The notes under the pieces were generated by a model. That model saw only the letters and a program-made list of their open reading frames with translations, did not search any database and was not told the origin of the DNA. This document shows, in pieces, positions 15,970 through 24,926 of a stretch of 32,660 bases of DNA (positions are counted from its first letter, which is position 1; each line of letters starts with the position of its first letter). This DNA is from Bryobacterales bacterium (GTDB taxonomy: Bacteria > Acidobacteriota > Terriglobia > Bryobacterales > Bryobacteraceae): positions 1-32,660 of the forward strand of contig JAIXKK010000051.1 of assembly GCA_026954325.1 (NCBI GenBank), read 5' to 3'. A program made the position numbers and the translations under genes.

Positions 15970-16995
15970 ATGACCCGCCGCCGCTACCTCTCCACCGCGA
16001 TTGCCGCCTCCGCCGCGCTGTCTGCCGCCCCGGGTGACGGGCTGATCCGGCCCAAGGCTTTGAAGCCTGGGGACACCGTAGGGCTCATCACGCCGTCGAC
16101 GTATGTGTCGGACCCGGACCGGATCGCGCTGGCCGAACGAACCGTGCGCTATTTCGGGCTGACGCCGAAGTTCGGGAAGAACGTGAAGCAGAGGGAGGGA
16201 TATCTGGGCGGATCAGTGGAGGATCGGCTGGCGGATTTGCACGCCATGTTCCGGGATCCGGAGGTGAAGGCGATCTTCTGCATCCGGGGCGGCTACGGTT
16301 CGGCGCAATTGCTGGACGGGATCGATTATGGGTTGATCACGGCTAATCCGAAGATCTTTTTGGGATACAGCGATATCACGGCGATGCACCTGGCCATCCG
16401 GCGGCACGCGGGGATGGTGACGTTTCACGGACCGGTGGTGTTGTCTCGCTTTACCGGGTACACGCAGGAACATTTCAAGAAGGCGCTGTTTGAAACAAGA
16501 CCGCTCGGCGTGTTGGGGAATCCTCCCGGAGAGGATCCGCTGCGCCCGGAGCACACGACACGCACCATCCGTCCGGGGCGGGCGCGCGGGCCGCTGGTGG
16601 GCGGGAACCTGACCCTCATCAGCACGACTCTGGGGACGCCGTATGAGATCGACACGAAGGACAAGATCCTGTTTCTGGAGGATGTGGACGAGCAGCCGTA
16701 CAGCATAGATCGCATGCTGACCCAGTTGCGGCTGGCGGGGAAGTTGGAGGCTGCGGCGGGGATCGTCTTTGGGGAGTGCGCCGATTGCCGGCCGCGGGAT
16801 TACAAGCCGTCGTTCGAATCGAATTTTTCGCTGGGCGAGATTCTGGACCGGATTCTCGGGAAGTTGAAGACGCCGGTGTTTTCGGGGCTGACGGTGGGGC
16901 ACACGGACGACCAGTTGACGCTGCCGTTGGGGGTGCTGACGACGCTTGATGCGGACAAGGGGGAGTTGGTGATCGAGGAGGCGGCGACGGCCTGA
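15970..16995 (+). CDS. S66 family LD-carboxypeptidase (LdcA/MccF-like), exported
   Basis: This 341-residue protein carries the S66 catalytic triad: nucleophile S134 in LGYSDIT, E237 in LFLEDVDEQPYSIDRML, and H311 in TVGHTDDQLTLPLG. The oxyanion-hole region FCIRGGYGS precedes the serine. S66 enzymes trim the D-alanine from tetrapeptides in cell-wall recycling (LdcA) or cleave microcin-type conjugates (MccF); the sequence does not decide between them. The N-terminus (TRRRYLSTAIAASAALSAA) looks like a twin-arginine leader, so the protein is probably exported, whereas E. coli LdcA is cytoplasmic. It diverges from the SPFH operon. No strong Shine-Dalgarno sequence precedes the ATG. Confidence 0.92.
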   Translation: MTRRRYLSTAIAASAALSAAPGDGLIRPKALKPGDTVGLITPSTYVSDPDRIALAERTVRYFGLTPKFGKNVKQREGYLGGSVEDRLADLHAMFRDPEVKAIFCIRGGYGSAQLLDGIDYGLITANPKIFLGYSDITAMHLAIRRHAGMVTFHGPVVLSRFTGYTQEHFKKALFETRPLGVLGNPPGEDPLRPEHTTRTIRPGRARGPLVGGNLTLISTTLGTPYEIDTKDKILFLEDVDEQPYSIDRMLTQLRLAGKLEAAAGIVFGECADCRPRDYKPSFESNFSLGEILDRILGKLKTPVFSGLTVGHTDDQLTLPLGVLTTLDADKGELVIEEAATA

Positions 16996-17219
16996 GCATA
17001 AGCCGATTTTGGCGGTGTGGGCGGTCCGGCAATCTTGATACTTTCCTTATATAAATCACGATCAGTTCGCAGCCGCCAGGGATGACGTGCCCGGCTGTAA
17101 TGAATTCTACGCCTTCCGGCCAGCCATCCGGATTGGTGAGTGACCGTAAGAAAGCGGCTTTCGCCGTGACGGAGTGTTCAATCCGGGAGGGCCTGTTGCT
17201 TCCGCGATCACGAGCGGAG
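16996..17219. other. Intergenic region between convergent S66 and GH42 genes; nothing recognised
   Basis: These 224 bases separate two converging genes. A weak inverted repeat (TCCGC at 17201-17205, GCGGA at 17214-17218) lies just past the GH42 stop but has no T-run. I see no gene, repeat or strong terminator. Confidence 0.5.
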
Positions 17220-19313
17220 TTACGCGTTGGTCAGAATGACGGCCGACCCGCCTTCCGCGAGGCGGACCCGGGCGCCGGGCGTCAGGCGATCTCCGGAAAT
17301 AATCTCGATAGCCGAACGTACAGAGGCGGGGAACCGAACCGAAACGTCGGCGGCCGGCCCCCAGTTGTTCAGCACCGCCGCGAAGCGCCCGCCCGATCTT
17401 AACGCCCGGAACGCGACATGGCCAGGACCCTCGATCAGCCGCACCGGCATGCTGTACGAAGCCGCCATGGCGGGCGCCGCGATCCAGTCAGCGATTTCGG
17501 CCGTCTCCCGCCGCAGATGCGCCAGCGTCAGGGCGGTTCCGTAGTAGATCGCCTGTCCCTTGCCGAAGCCGTGCCGCACGGCGGCGGGGCGCCCGCCCGC
17601 GCCTTTCAGCAAGGCGCTGGGCGTGCCGGCGGGGATCAGGCAGCGCCAGAGTTCACCGGCATTGTCATTCCCATCAGCAAGAGCAAACGGATCCCCCTCG
17701 GGTTGGATATCTTCAAGCGTGAAGCCGAACACATCGGACAGAGGTCCCGGCGGCAACTGCCGGGTCTTACCCTCTTCGTCCTTCCACGCGACGAGGCCAT
17801 CGGCCCACACCGTGCCGCCCTGCTCGACGAACGCGCGAATCGCGGCCGCCGACTTCGCTGACAACGCATAGCAGTACGGCAAATAAAGCACGCGATACTT
17901 GCCCGCCTTGCCTGACTCGAGTTCGCTTGCGTCGATGAAATCCACGGGCAGATGCTTGCGATGCAGCGCTTTGTAGCAGCCCATCAGCGAGTGTGTGATT
18001 TCGTCAGCAGGGCGGCGCCATCCATCGACGGCATAGAGCAGCATCGCGTCACGATCGTAAAGGATGGCGGAGGCAGCGGGTAACGGTTCCGCCGATGCAA
18101 AGAAATCCTCGTGCCGCCTGATGATTCTTGCGACCTCCCGCGTCGCGCGAGTGCGTTCGGTATCCTCACCGTTCGCGCCCGCCAGCGCCCACTCGCCCGC
18201 TTCATTGCCTTCCGTCCGCGGATGCCACAGCCAGAACACGATCCCGCGTGCTCCGTTGCCGAAGCCGTCCCATAGCCATCGCGTGATTTCCGCCGCTGTT
18301 GGGTTCAACGGACGGCTGCCGGTAAATACCGTCGGACCGGCTTGCAGTTCCGTCACCCACCACGGCGCGGGAGCGGACGCGCTGCGAGTCAGGTCACAGC
18401 AATAGCCATAAGCCACACCGAAGTCTTTACGCGGGAACATGCCGAAATGCCAGGATGCGTGCATTGACGCGCCGAGATAATGCACAGCCTGCTTCAACTT
18501 CCACATGTCCCGCCCGCTCGCCGGCATGTTTCCGGTGAGGCCCGGCGGGTTGCAATGGGTCAGCGCGCCCGGGTGGTGGCGGTTTACCTGAGCGCGAAGC
18601 CAGAGAAGCTGGTCCTGGAGATGATCGCAGCGGAACCGGCGCCAATCGAGGTTCGACGCGTAATCCGCCCAGCCCGCGGTTCGGGACTCTTCCGGGATAC
18701 CGGCATCCTCGAAGCGGCTAAGCTGCTTGTACCAGGCGGCATTCAACTTGCCGACAGTTCCGTATTTCTTTTCGAGCCACCGCGCGAAGGCCGACAACAG
18801 GTACGGTTCCCGGGTTTCCTTGATTCCGGGCTCGTTTTGAAGAAGCCATACTCCGTGGCCGGGATGGTTCCTGTAGCGGTTGACTACCTTCTCCAGGTAG
18901 ATCTCCGAGTACGGCCTCAGGGCGGGGTTCGACAGGTCTCGCCACGCGTGATAGAACGGGGCGGTCCCCATCCAGCCGGGCGGGTCTTCCGAACACAACG
19001 TATTCGCGATTAGAATCCCGTGCCGGGCCGCCGCATCGTAGATCCAGTCGTAGCGGGTGAAGTCCCACTTCCCCTGCTCGTGTTCGACCTGATCCCAGAG
19101 GGTGAAGATGCGGGCAACGGTCAGGCCCGTGCCCGCCATCTCGCGGAAATGAAGGAACACCGAATCGCGGGTTTCGGCGCGGTTCAGGAAGAATTCCGCC
19201 CCGATGCGCACTTTCGAGAGGATCTCAGTGTTCGGCGGCGTCTCGGCGAGCGCGGGGACGGCAACGGAGCCGGCGCCCGCAAGGAAATGGCGGCGAGTCA
19301 TGTGAAACTTCAT
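17220..19313 (-). CDS. GH42-type beta-galactosidase, twin-arginine exported
   Basis: This 697-residue protein starts with a twin-arginine leader (MTRRHFLAGAG, from residue 5). The GH42 barrel follows: acid/base E161 in WLLQNEPG and nucleophile E322 in WWVTELQAGP, with ARIFTLWDQVEHEQGKWDF near residue 67. The trimerisation domain (about 400-600, with YRVLYLPYCYALS) and a C-terminal beta domain complete the usual layout. It should hydrolyse beta-galactosides outside the cytoplasm; the exact substrate is open. The start may be the ATG at 19301 instead, since a TACTAT box (19312-19317) would put transcription just before it. It stands alone between the S66 gene (convergent) and the regulator. Confidence 0.9.
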   Translation of the reverse strand: MKFHMTRRHFLAGAGSVAVPALAETPPNTEILSKVRIGAEFFLNRAETRDSVFLHFREMAGTGLTVARIFTLWDQVEHEQGKWDFTRYDWIYDAAARHGILIANTLCSEDPPGWMGTAPFYHAWRDLSNPALRPYSEIYLEKVVNRYRNHPGHGVWLLQNEPGIKETREPYLLSAFARWLEKKYGTVGKLNAAWYKQLSRFEDAGIPEESRTAGWADYASNLDWRRFRCDHLQDQLLWLRAQVNRHHPGALTHCNPPGLTGNMPASGRDMWKLKQAVHYLGASMHASWHFGMFPRKDFGVAYGYCCDLTRSASAPAPWWVTELQAGPTVFTGSRPLNPTAAEITRWLWDGFGNGARGIVFWLWHPRTEGNEAGEWALAGANGEDTERTRATREVARIIRRHEDFFASAEPLPAASAILYDRDAMLLYAVDGWRRPADEITHSLMGCYKALHRKHLPVDFIDASELESGKAGKYRVLYLPYCYALSAKSAAAIRAFVEQGGTVWADGLVAWKDEEGKTRQLPPGPLSDVFGFTLEDIQPEGDPFALADGNDNAGELWRCLIPAGTPSALLKGAGGRPAAVRHGFGKGQAIYYGTALTLAHLRRETAEIADWIAAPAMAASYSMPVRLIEGPGHVAFRALRSGGRFAAVLNNWGPAADVSVRFPASVRSAIEIISGDRLTPGARVRLAEGGSAVILTNA

Positions 19314-19441
19314 AGTACACGGATGCGTGCGGCTTCTTGGCTCGCATCTATTGAAACTGCTTCATCTCACGCTCCGCACCGTTCGCCCGTCTCTGTCTGC
19401 GATGGACAGATTCGCGGGGACCTGATTTTATTGCCTTGGCC

Positions 19442-20077
19442 TCACCCGCTCAACTGCGTCATTTTGTGCTGAATGGCGAATTTGACCAGGCCGGGGACAT
19501 CGTGGATGTCCAGCTTGCGCATGAGGCTGGCGCGGTAGGTATCCACCGTCTTGGGGCTGAGGCTGAGGCGGGCGGCAATTTCCCTGGCGCGGATGCCTTC
19601 CACCAGTAGAGAGAAGACCTGCTGCTCGCGGCTGCTGAGGTTTTCAATGGGGTGGCAGCGCTCGACCGGAGTAGGGGCGAAGAGCCTGGTCAGTTCGATG
19701 AGGGGAGAGACGTAGGCGCCGCCGCGGAGGATCTGCTTGAAGGCGTCCTCGAGTTGGCGGGCGGAACCGGACTTGAGGATATATCCGCTGGCGCCGGCGC
19801 GGAGAGAATCGAGAACGGTCTTGCGGTCCCCACGCACGGCCATCACAATGATCCTGGTGGCGAGCCCATCTTGGCGGGCGCGCCGGAGGATCTCGGCCGG
19901 CAGCAATCCGGGCAGATTGAGATCGAGCAGCAGGATGTCGGGGTTCATCCGCCGCACCATGCTCCAAGCTTCATCCCCGTCGCCGCATCGGCCCAGGACT
20001 TCACAAAATCCTTCGCAAAGGGCGCAGATCCCCTCGCAGACCAAAGGCAGTTCATCCGCAACGATAGCTGTGACCAT
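19442..20077 (-). CDS. NarL/LuxR-type response regulator, no adjacent kinase
   Basis: This 211-residue protein has a receiver domain (1-120) with acidic pocket D8-E9, phospho-acceptor D52 in ILLLDLNLPG, and K102 in GYILKSG. A LuxR-type helix-turn-helix follows at about 145-205 (LSSREQQVFSLLVEG, then LSLSPKTVDTYRASLMRKL). The switch threonine or serine after strand 4 seems replaced by alanine (IIVMAVRGD, A80), so signalling may be unusual. No histidine kinase gene is nearby. The start ATG follows TTTATACATAG, an AT-rich stretch that could act as a -10 for a nearly leaderless transcript. Its targets are unknown; the Ig-repeat gene upstream on the same strand ends 59 bases before it. Confidence 0.92.
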   Translation of the reverse strand: MVTAIVADELPLVCEGICALCEGFCEVLGRCGDGDEAWSMVRRMNPDILLLDLNLPGLLPAEILRRARQDGLATRIIVMAVRGDRKTVLDSLRAGASGYILKSGSARQLEDAFKQILRGGAYVSPLIELTRLFAPTPVERCHPIENLSSREQQVFSLLVEGIRAREIAARLSLSPKTVDTYRASLMRKLDIHDVPGLVKFAIQHKMTQLSG

Positions 20078-20125
20078 CTATGTATAAACAGTTTCGTGAA
20101 GAGGGGAATATTCTCAGCCGGATTG

Positions 20126-20162
20126 CGCCAGGCGTGTCAGAAGGTTGCCGACACGCCTGGCG
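20126..20162 (-). terminator. Perfect 13-bp inverted repeat across the stop codon of the Ig-repeat gene
   Basis: CGCCAGGCGTGTC (20126-20138) and its exact complement (20150-20162) form a GC-rich stem with an 11-base loop. The stop codon (20137-20139) lies at the loop edge. No T-run follows on the minus strand, so it may be a terminator without a U-tract, or may protect the 3' end. Confidence 0.55.
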
Positions 20163-23100
20163 ATGTTCCGGAACTGTTGGTGAGCGTGGCGCTGACGCTG
20201 GTCACCGAACCGCCGGAGCCGGAGACGTTGAACGGGACGGTGATGGTGGCGAGGCTGCCGAATTGCCGCGAATCGGTGGTCTGGTACCAGGCGGCGGCGG
20301 TCTGCGCGAGGTTCACCGTAAACTCGGTGCCCTGCACCGTGCCGGAGGTCTGGAACCGGATATTGGCGGACGTCAACTCGCGTCCTGTTGCGTATCCGGT
20401 GATGGCGACCTCGAAGCCGGCGGTGGTGCGGTTGATGCGGACGGAAGTGATGACCGGAGCGAGTTTCGGGATCTGAAGGGATTGCGATGGCGCCGGTGTG
20501 GGTGTGATGTCCGTGCCGGAGGCCGAGAGGCGCGCCGTGACGGTGATGGTCCCGGCCACCGTACCTGTCTGGAAACCTGGGGTGACGGCGTTGAAGACCG
20601 CTTTCGTCTCTCCGGCGGGGATATTGAAGACGACGCGGCGGCCTCCGGTGGAGAACTGCACGGCGGGATCGTCGGCATTGACGGCGGAATCGAAGGTGAG
20701 GAGAAGTTCTCCGCTGACCGGGATGGGATAGGGCCGGGAAATGGCGACCGCGGGCTGGAGTTGCTGGCCGGGGCCGGAACTTGCGGAGAGGCCGCTGATC
20801 GTGACCGCGGGCGCGGCTGCCAATCCCACGTGCAAGGTCACGTCCTGCGTAGTGGTGACACCGGCGCTGTCCGAGATGCGAATGGTGAAGGACACATCGC
20901 CTGAGGCGGAGATGCGGCCGCGGATGGTTCCGGTGGCGGCGTCGATTTGCAATTCGGCGGGGGAGGCGGTGAGCGCCCATTGATAGGGCGGAGTGCCGCC
21001 GGCGGCGGCAGGGGTGAATTGGTAGTCGACTCCGGCGGTGGCGGAAGGCAGGCTGGAGGCGCTGGTGATGCGCAGGGCCGGGGGACCGATGGGGATGATG
21101 ACGGCTGCCACGGCGGTTCGCGCGGCTGAATCGGATACTTCGAGCGTGGCAGTGAAGCGCCCTGCCGTTCCGGGTGTGCCGCCGATGATTCCGGCGCCGC
21201 CGAGAGCGAGGCCGTCGGGGAGAGCGCCATCGCGTACGCGCCATTGGTAAGGAGGCGTGCCTCCCGTTGCGGAGAGCGTGAAGCTATAGGGCGTGCCTAC
21301 CGCGCCGGCGGTGAGAGTGCCCGCCGTCTGGATGGCAACGGCGGGAAGAACGTTAATGGCGAAGTTCTGTGCCGCCTTGAGGGTGGTGCTGTCGGACACC
21401 TCGATGGCGAAGGCTACTGAACCGGACCTGGCGGGTGTTCCGCTGATGACTCCGGTGGAACTGTTGAGGGTGAGGCCGTCCGGAAGATTGCCGGTGGAGA
21501 CACGCCAGGAATAAGGGGGCGTGCCTCCGGTGGCGGCGAGAGTTTGCGAGTAGGAGCTTTGCTCGACGGCATCGGAAAGGGACGGGGTGGAGAAGCGGAG
21601 CGCGGAGTTCACCACCAGGGTGTAGGTTTTGACGCCCGGCAGTCCTTTGGAATCGGTGACACGGATGGAAAACTGGAAAGCGCCCGCCTGAGCCGGCGTG
21701 CCGGAAAGGACGCCGGTAGGCGGATCCATGGTGAGGCCCGGCACGGAACCCGCGATGAGAAAGTTGTACGGGGCGGTTCCACCGGCGGCGGTGAAGGTTT
21801 GGGAATAGCGCGTGCCGGTCGCTCCGTTCGGGATGGTCTCGGGAGAGATGCGGATAGCCTGGTTGACCGTGAAGGAATAGGCGCGGGAAGTCTGCTGGCC
21901 CAGGGCATCGGCGGCCGTGATGGTGAAGCTGAATGCTCCGGCCTGTGTGGGGATGCCGCTGAGCGTTCCGGTGAAAGTGTTGAGAGTGAGCCCATCCACG
22001 CCGGTTCCGATAAGCGCCCAGGTGTAGGGGCTGGTTCCACCGGAGGCGGAGAGGGTCTGTTCGTAGTAGACGCCGAGGGTGGCTGCTGGAAGGCCGGTGT
22101 CGATGCGGAAGGCGGGCTTGATGTTGACGGAGTAAGACCGCGTGGACGAGGAGTTCAGCGAATCGGTGACGCGCACGGTCATATTGAAAACGCCGGCCTG
22201 GGTGGGGACGCCGGAGAGAGCGCCGGAAACCGGATTGAGGAAGAGGCCGGGCACGCCGGCTCCGAGTTGGGACCATGAGTAGGGCGCAGTGCCGCCGGCG
22301 GCGATGAATCCATCTTCGTACGGCGCCCCGATCGTGCCATCACGGAGGGCGCCGGTGGTGATGCCGAGCGCGTTGCCGGAAACCAGGATGAATTGTTTCT
22401 GGGCCTGTTGGCCGGTATAATCGCGCACCTGGACGGTGAAGGGAAAACTGCCCTGTTGGGAGGGGATTCCGCTGAGAATGCCGCTCGACGCATCGAGGGT
22501 GAGGCCGGGGGGAATGCCCCCGGGCGCCGACCACTGGTATGGAGGCGTGCCGCCAGTGGCCGTGAAGGTAGTGTTGTAGGCCGTGACCAGGAACCCTTGG
22601 GGGATGGTCACGGTGGTGATCTGAAGCCCCACTGCTACCTGAAGCACCAGTTGCGCCTGCGCGGTCTGGTTGGCGGAATCACGAACGGTGACGATTAGCG
22701 GATAGGAGCCTAACTGCTGCGTTGTGCCGGAAAGAACGCCGGCGCTGCTGAGCGTTAGTCCAGGGGGGAGCGAACTGGAGGTGCTCCAGGTGTAGGGTGA
22801 GGTCCCGCCAATGGCGGCCAACCCGGCCGAGTAGAATGTTCCCGCGGCGGCGTTTGGCAGGGAGGTGGTCGTGACCTGGAGTGGCGGCTGCTGGATGGTG
22901 AGCGGAATGGTCCGCGTGGCGGTATGTTCCTGCGAATCCATTACTCTCACCTGGAGGTTGTAGGCTCCGGCCTGAGTAGGCGCGCCGGCAAGAGCGCCGG
23001 TGAGGGAGAGAGTCAAACCGGGAGGGCCGCCGCCGAGAAGCGCCCAGGAATATGGCCCCGCTCCACCCGTGGCCTGGATCGAGGCGGAGTAGGAGACGTT

Positions 23101-23778
23101 CACGAATCCGTTGGGCAGGGAAGACGTGGTGATGGTGAGCGCGGGCTGTTGGATGACAACCGTGTAGGAGGCGCTGGCGCTGTGTTCCTGCATGTCCATC
23201 ACGGTGACAGTGAAATTGAAGCTGCCGGCCTGGGTGGGGGTTCCCGTGATGCTGCCGCCGGCGGAGTTGAGGCTCAAGCCCGGGGGGAACGACCCGGAAG
23301 CGCTGAAGGTGTAAGGCGCGAGACCTCCGGTGGCGCCCACGGATGCGTTATAGGGGACGCCAACGGTTCCGTTGGGAAGGGACTGGGTGACGATCACCAG
23401 CGAGCCGGGGATGAGATAGGAAACGGCATTCGACGAGAGGCCGGGAGAAGAGCACCCGGAGGAGTTGGTGGGGTTCATCACCTGTACGGGTACCGTTCCG
23501 GACTTGCCGAGCGTCAGGCTGCCGCTGATGCCCGCCTGAAGCTGGTTGGTGGAGATGAAACTGGATTGGACGGAATTACTGTCGAAACTGACGATAGCTC
23601 CCGAGCAGAAGTTCTGGCCGTTGATAATGAGCAGGAAGGATTGTCCGGCGGGCGCGTTGGCCGGGCTGGCGGTCAAGGAGCTGATCTGCGGAGGCTGCGG
23701 GATAAATTGCGCCATGGCTCCGAAGAACACCCCCGCCATCAACGCAATCCAGGTGAGCCATAAGAGGCGTTGTTTCAA
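20137..23778 (-). CDS. Large secreted protein with ten putative-Ig (He_PIG) repeats
   Basis: I start the gene at the TTG at 23778, which has GGAGGA 8 bases upstream; the ATG at 23811 lies inside the preceding gene. The product is 1213 residues. A signal peptide (MKQRLLWLTWIALMAGVFFG, cleavage near AMA) is followed by an IPT/TIG-like domain (about 30-125), then ten repeats of 85-88 residues (about 125-985). Each repeat shows a GG-x-x-PY-x-W motif, PPGL-x-L, SG-x-P-x-x-AG and V-x-V-x-D. A different C-terminal module of about 225 residues ends the protein. There are no catalytic motifs and no visible anchor. It is probably a cell-surface adhesin or matrix protein. The propeller-like gene upstream ends 4 bases before its start, so the two are translationally coupled. 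Confidence 0.9.
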   Translation of the reverse strand: MKQRLLWLTWIALMAGVFFGAMAQFIPQPPQISSLTASPANAPAGQSFLLIINGQNFCSGAIVSFDSNSVQSSFISTNQLQAGISGSLTLGKSGTVPVQVMNPTNSSGCSSPGLSSNAVSYLIPGSLVIVTQSLPNGTVGVPYNASVGATGGLAPYTFSASGSFPPGLSLNSAGGSITGTPTQAGSFNFTVTVMDMQEHSASASYTVVIQQPALTITTSSLPNGFVNVSYSASIQATGGAGPYSWALLGGGPPGLTLSLTGALAGAPTQAGAYNLQVRVMDSQEHTATRTIPLTIQQPPLQVTTTSLPNAAAGTFYSAGLAAIGGTSPYTWSTSSSLPPGLTLSSAGVLSGTTQQLGSYPLIVTVRDSANQTAQAQLVLQVAVGLQITTVTIPQGFLVTAYNTTFTATGGTPPYQWSAPGGIPPGLTLDASSGILSGIPSQQGSFPFTVQVRDYTGQQAQKQFILVSGNALGITTGALRDGTIGAPYEDGFIAAGGTAPYSWSQLGAGVPGLFLNPVSGALSGVPTQAGVFNMTVRVTDSLNSSSTRSYSVNIKPAFRIDTGLPAATLGVYYEQTLSASGGTSPYTWALIGTGVDGLTLNTFTGTLSGIPTQAGAFSFTITAADALGQQTSRAYSFTVNQAIRISPETIPNGATGTRYSQTFTAAGGTAPYNFLIAGSVPGLTMDPPTGVLSGTPAQAGAFQFSIRVTDSKGLPGVKTYTLVVNSALRFSTPSLSDAVEQSSYSQTLAATGGTPPYSWRVSTGNLPDGLTLNSSTGVISGTPARSGSVAFAIEVSDSTTLKAAQNFAINVLPAVAIQTAGTLTAGAVGTPYSFTLSATGGTPPYQWRVRDGALPDGLALGGAGIIGGTPGTAGRFTATLEVSDSAARTAVAAVIIPIGPPALRITSASSLPSATAGVDYQFTPAAAGGTPPYQWALTASPAELQIDAATGTIRGRISASGDVSFTIRISDSAGVTTTQDVTLHVGLAAAPAVTISGLSASSGPGQQLQPAVAISRPYPIPVSGELLLTFDSAVNADDPAVQFSTGGRRVVFNIPAGETKAVFNAVTPGFQTGTVAGTITVTARLSASGTDITPTPAPSQSLQIPKLAPVITSVRINRTTAGFEVAITGYATGRELTSANIRFQTSGTVQGTEFTVNLAQTAAAWYQTTDSRQFGSLATITVPFNVSGSGGSVTSVSATLTNSSGTSPGVSATF
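20824..23406 (-). repeat. Ten tandem He_PIG repeats of about 258 bp
   Basis: The conserved glycine pair of each repeat falls at intervals of 87, 86, 85, 86, 85, 86, 85, 88 and 88 residues. This near-constant period with diverged sequence points to an old in-frame amplification of one module rather than recent slippage. Confidence 0.85.
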
Positions 23779-23782
23779 GCGG

Positions 23783-24742
23783 CTAATCCTCCATATCCGG
23801 GTCAGAAGCATCGGGCGGCACGAAGACTGTGCGAAGCCCGGAATCCTGTACTTCCACGAGCCAGAGCGGCCCTTTCGACACTTCGTTCAAGCGGAATACA
23901 ACCCCGCCCGGCATCCGGGTCAACCTGGTGGGGGCGCAAGGGCACTGCACTGTCAGATTTTCGCCGGACTTGAGATCCAATTTCAATATGTTTTCGCCAT
24001 CCGTGTCCACTACCAGAATTCGGCTGGCGTCGAGAGGAGCCACGGCGCCGGCCGCGGTGGATGGCCAGACCTGGGTTATTTCGGTTGCATCGGATACGTT
24101 CTTTGCGAGGTAGACGCCATCGGATGCGGAAAGGAGGGCGTCACGGGAGTTTTCGAAGAAGGCCAGCGCTTTCACGGCGGGATTGAAGGACAGGGGCCAG
24201 CGGTTTCCACCGGAGTCGAAGACGAGTGTGGCGGGCAGGCCGGGATAGGTTGCGAGGAGGACGGATCCGTCGTCGTTCACGGCGAGCGCGGCGGGCATGC
24301 CTTCGACGCTCAGATCGAAGCTCGCCTGAACGGAGGGGGAGGCGGGAAGACCGGTGAGAAGGACGATCTTTTTTGCGTCATCGTAGGACAGGGCGGCGGA
24401 GTCACCGCGGGGGCTGAGGTCCACGCGGTTGGCGCCGGAGGGGACATCGGGAAGCGGACGGGCGGAGGGTTGCGTATCGCGCAGGGAAACCAGCGCCGGA
24501 TCACGGGTGTCGCCGAGCAGAGCAAGGGCATACTCCCGGGCGCCGGAGATAGCGGCGGATTTGACGGGGCCTCCGAGATCGAGACCGGCGCCGAGCAACG
24601 AGGAGCCGGCGATGCCGAGCACCGGCCGGAGTGTTTCTTTTTGTGAATCCCATACCCAGCCGAGCATCGGGCCGCGGATCGGTTCCTGCGCGAAGGCCAG
24701 GAGCGCCGATAGGACGAGGATGGCGGGAGAGCGTAAAGCCAT
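23783..24742 (-). CDS. Secreted hypothetical protein, possibly a beta-propeller
   Basis: This 319-residue protein has a signal peptide (MALRSPAILVLSALLAFAQ). I recognise no specific family. Short repeated strand patterns (RVDLSPRGDSAALSYDD, PAALAVNDDGSVLLATY, KALAFFENSRDALLSAS, RILVVDTDGENILKLDL) resemble the blades of a WD40- or YVTN-type propeller, each with an acidic turn. The gene overlaps nothing but ends 4 bases before the TTG of the Ig-repeat gene, and the Shine-Dalgarno of that gene lies in its last codons. The pair may work together at the cell surface. The product stays hypothetical. Confidence 0.78.
   Translation of the reverse strand: MALRSPAILVLSALLAFAQEPIRGPMLGWVWDSQKETLRPVLGIAGSSLLGAGLDLGGPVKSAAISGAREYALALLGDTRDPALVSLRDTQPSARPLPDVPSGANRVDLSPRGDSAALSYDDAKKIVLLTGLPASPSVQASFDLSVEGMPAALAVNDDGSVLLATYPGLPATLVFDSGGNRWPLSFNPAVKALAFFENSRDALLSASDGVYLAKNVSDATEITQVWPSTAAGAVAPLDASRILVVDTDGENILKLDLKSGENLTVQCPCAPTRLTRMPGGVVFRLNEVSKGPLWLVEVQDSGLRTVFVPPDASDPDMED
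23787..23792 (-). promoter_or_regulatory. Ribosome-binding site GGAGGA that fixes the TTG start of the Ig-repeat gene
   Basis: GGAGGA lies in the last codons of the upstream gene and ends 8 bases before the TTG at 23778. No such site precedes the in-frame ATG at 23811. Confidence 0.7.
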
Positions 24743-24812
24743 GGAAGTCCGTTCCCACTCATCCTACCTTAGAAAGGGCCAGGAGAGGGGGCGGAAGCAA
24801 AGCGGGCATTTT

Positions 24813-24839
24813 TTGAAACCCCGCGGATGTCTATATACT
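24813..24839 (+). promoter_or_regulatory. Candidate sigma-70-type promoter for the MacA-like gene
   Basis: TTGAAA (24813-24818) and TATACT (24834-24839) are spaced by 15 bases, slightly short. The leader of about 80 bases contains a small hairpin (CCGCC at 24857-24861, GGCGG at 24866-24870) and AGGAG (24912-24916) ten bases before the GTG start at 24927. Confidence 0.5.
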
Positions 24840-24926
24840 GAAGAAGTGGGACGCTGCCGCCGAATGGCGGAAAAATGAACTTTTCTCTCCTTCGAAGCGT
24901 CTGATTCCACTAGGAGTCCGCTCACG

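Noticed and set aside
17082..17402. An open frame of 106 codons starting in the S66-GH42 gap.
   Set aside because: More than half lies antisense in the GH42 gene; no ribosome-binding site or known domain was seen.
24857..24870. A short hairpin (CCGCC-GAAT-GGCGG) considered as a terminator or riboswitch part.
   Set aside because: The stem is only five base pairs and is followed by an A-run; nothing around it matches a known riboswitch, so it is noted only as part of the leader.
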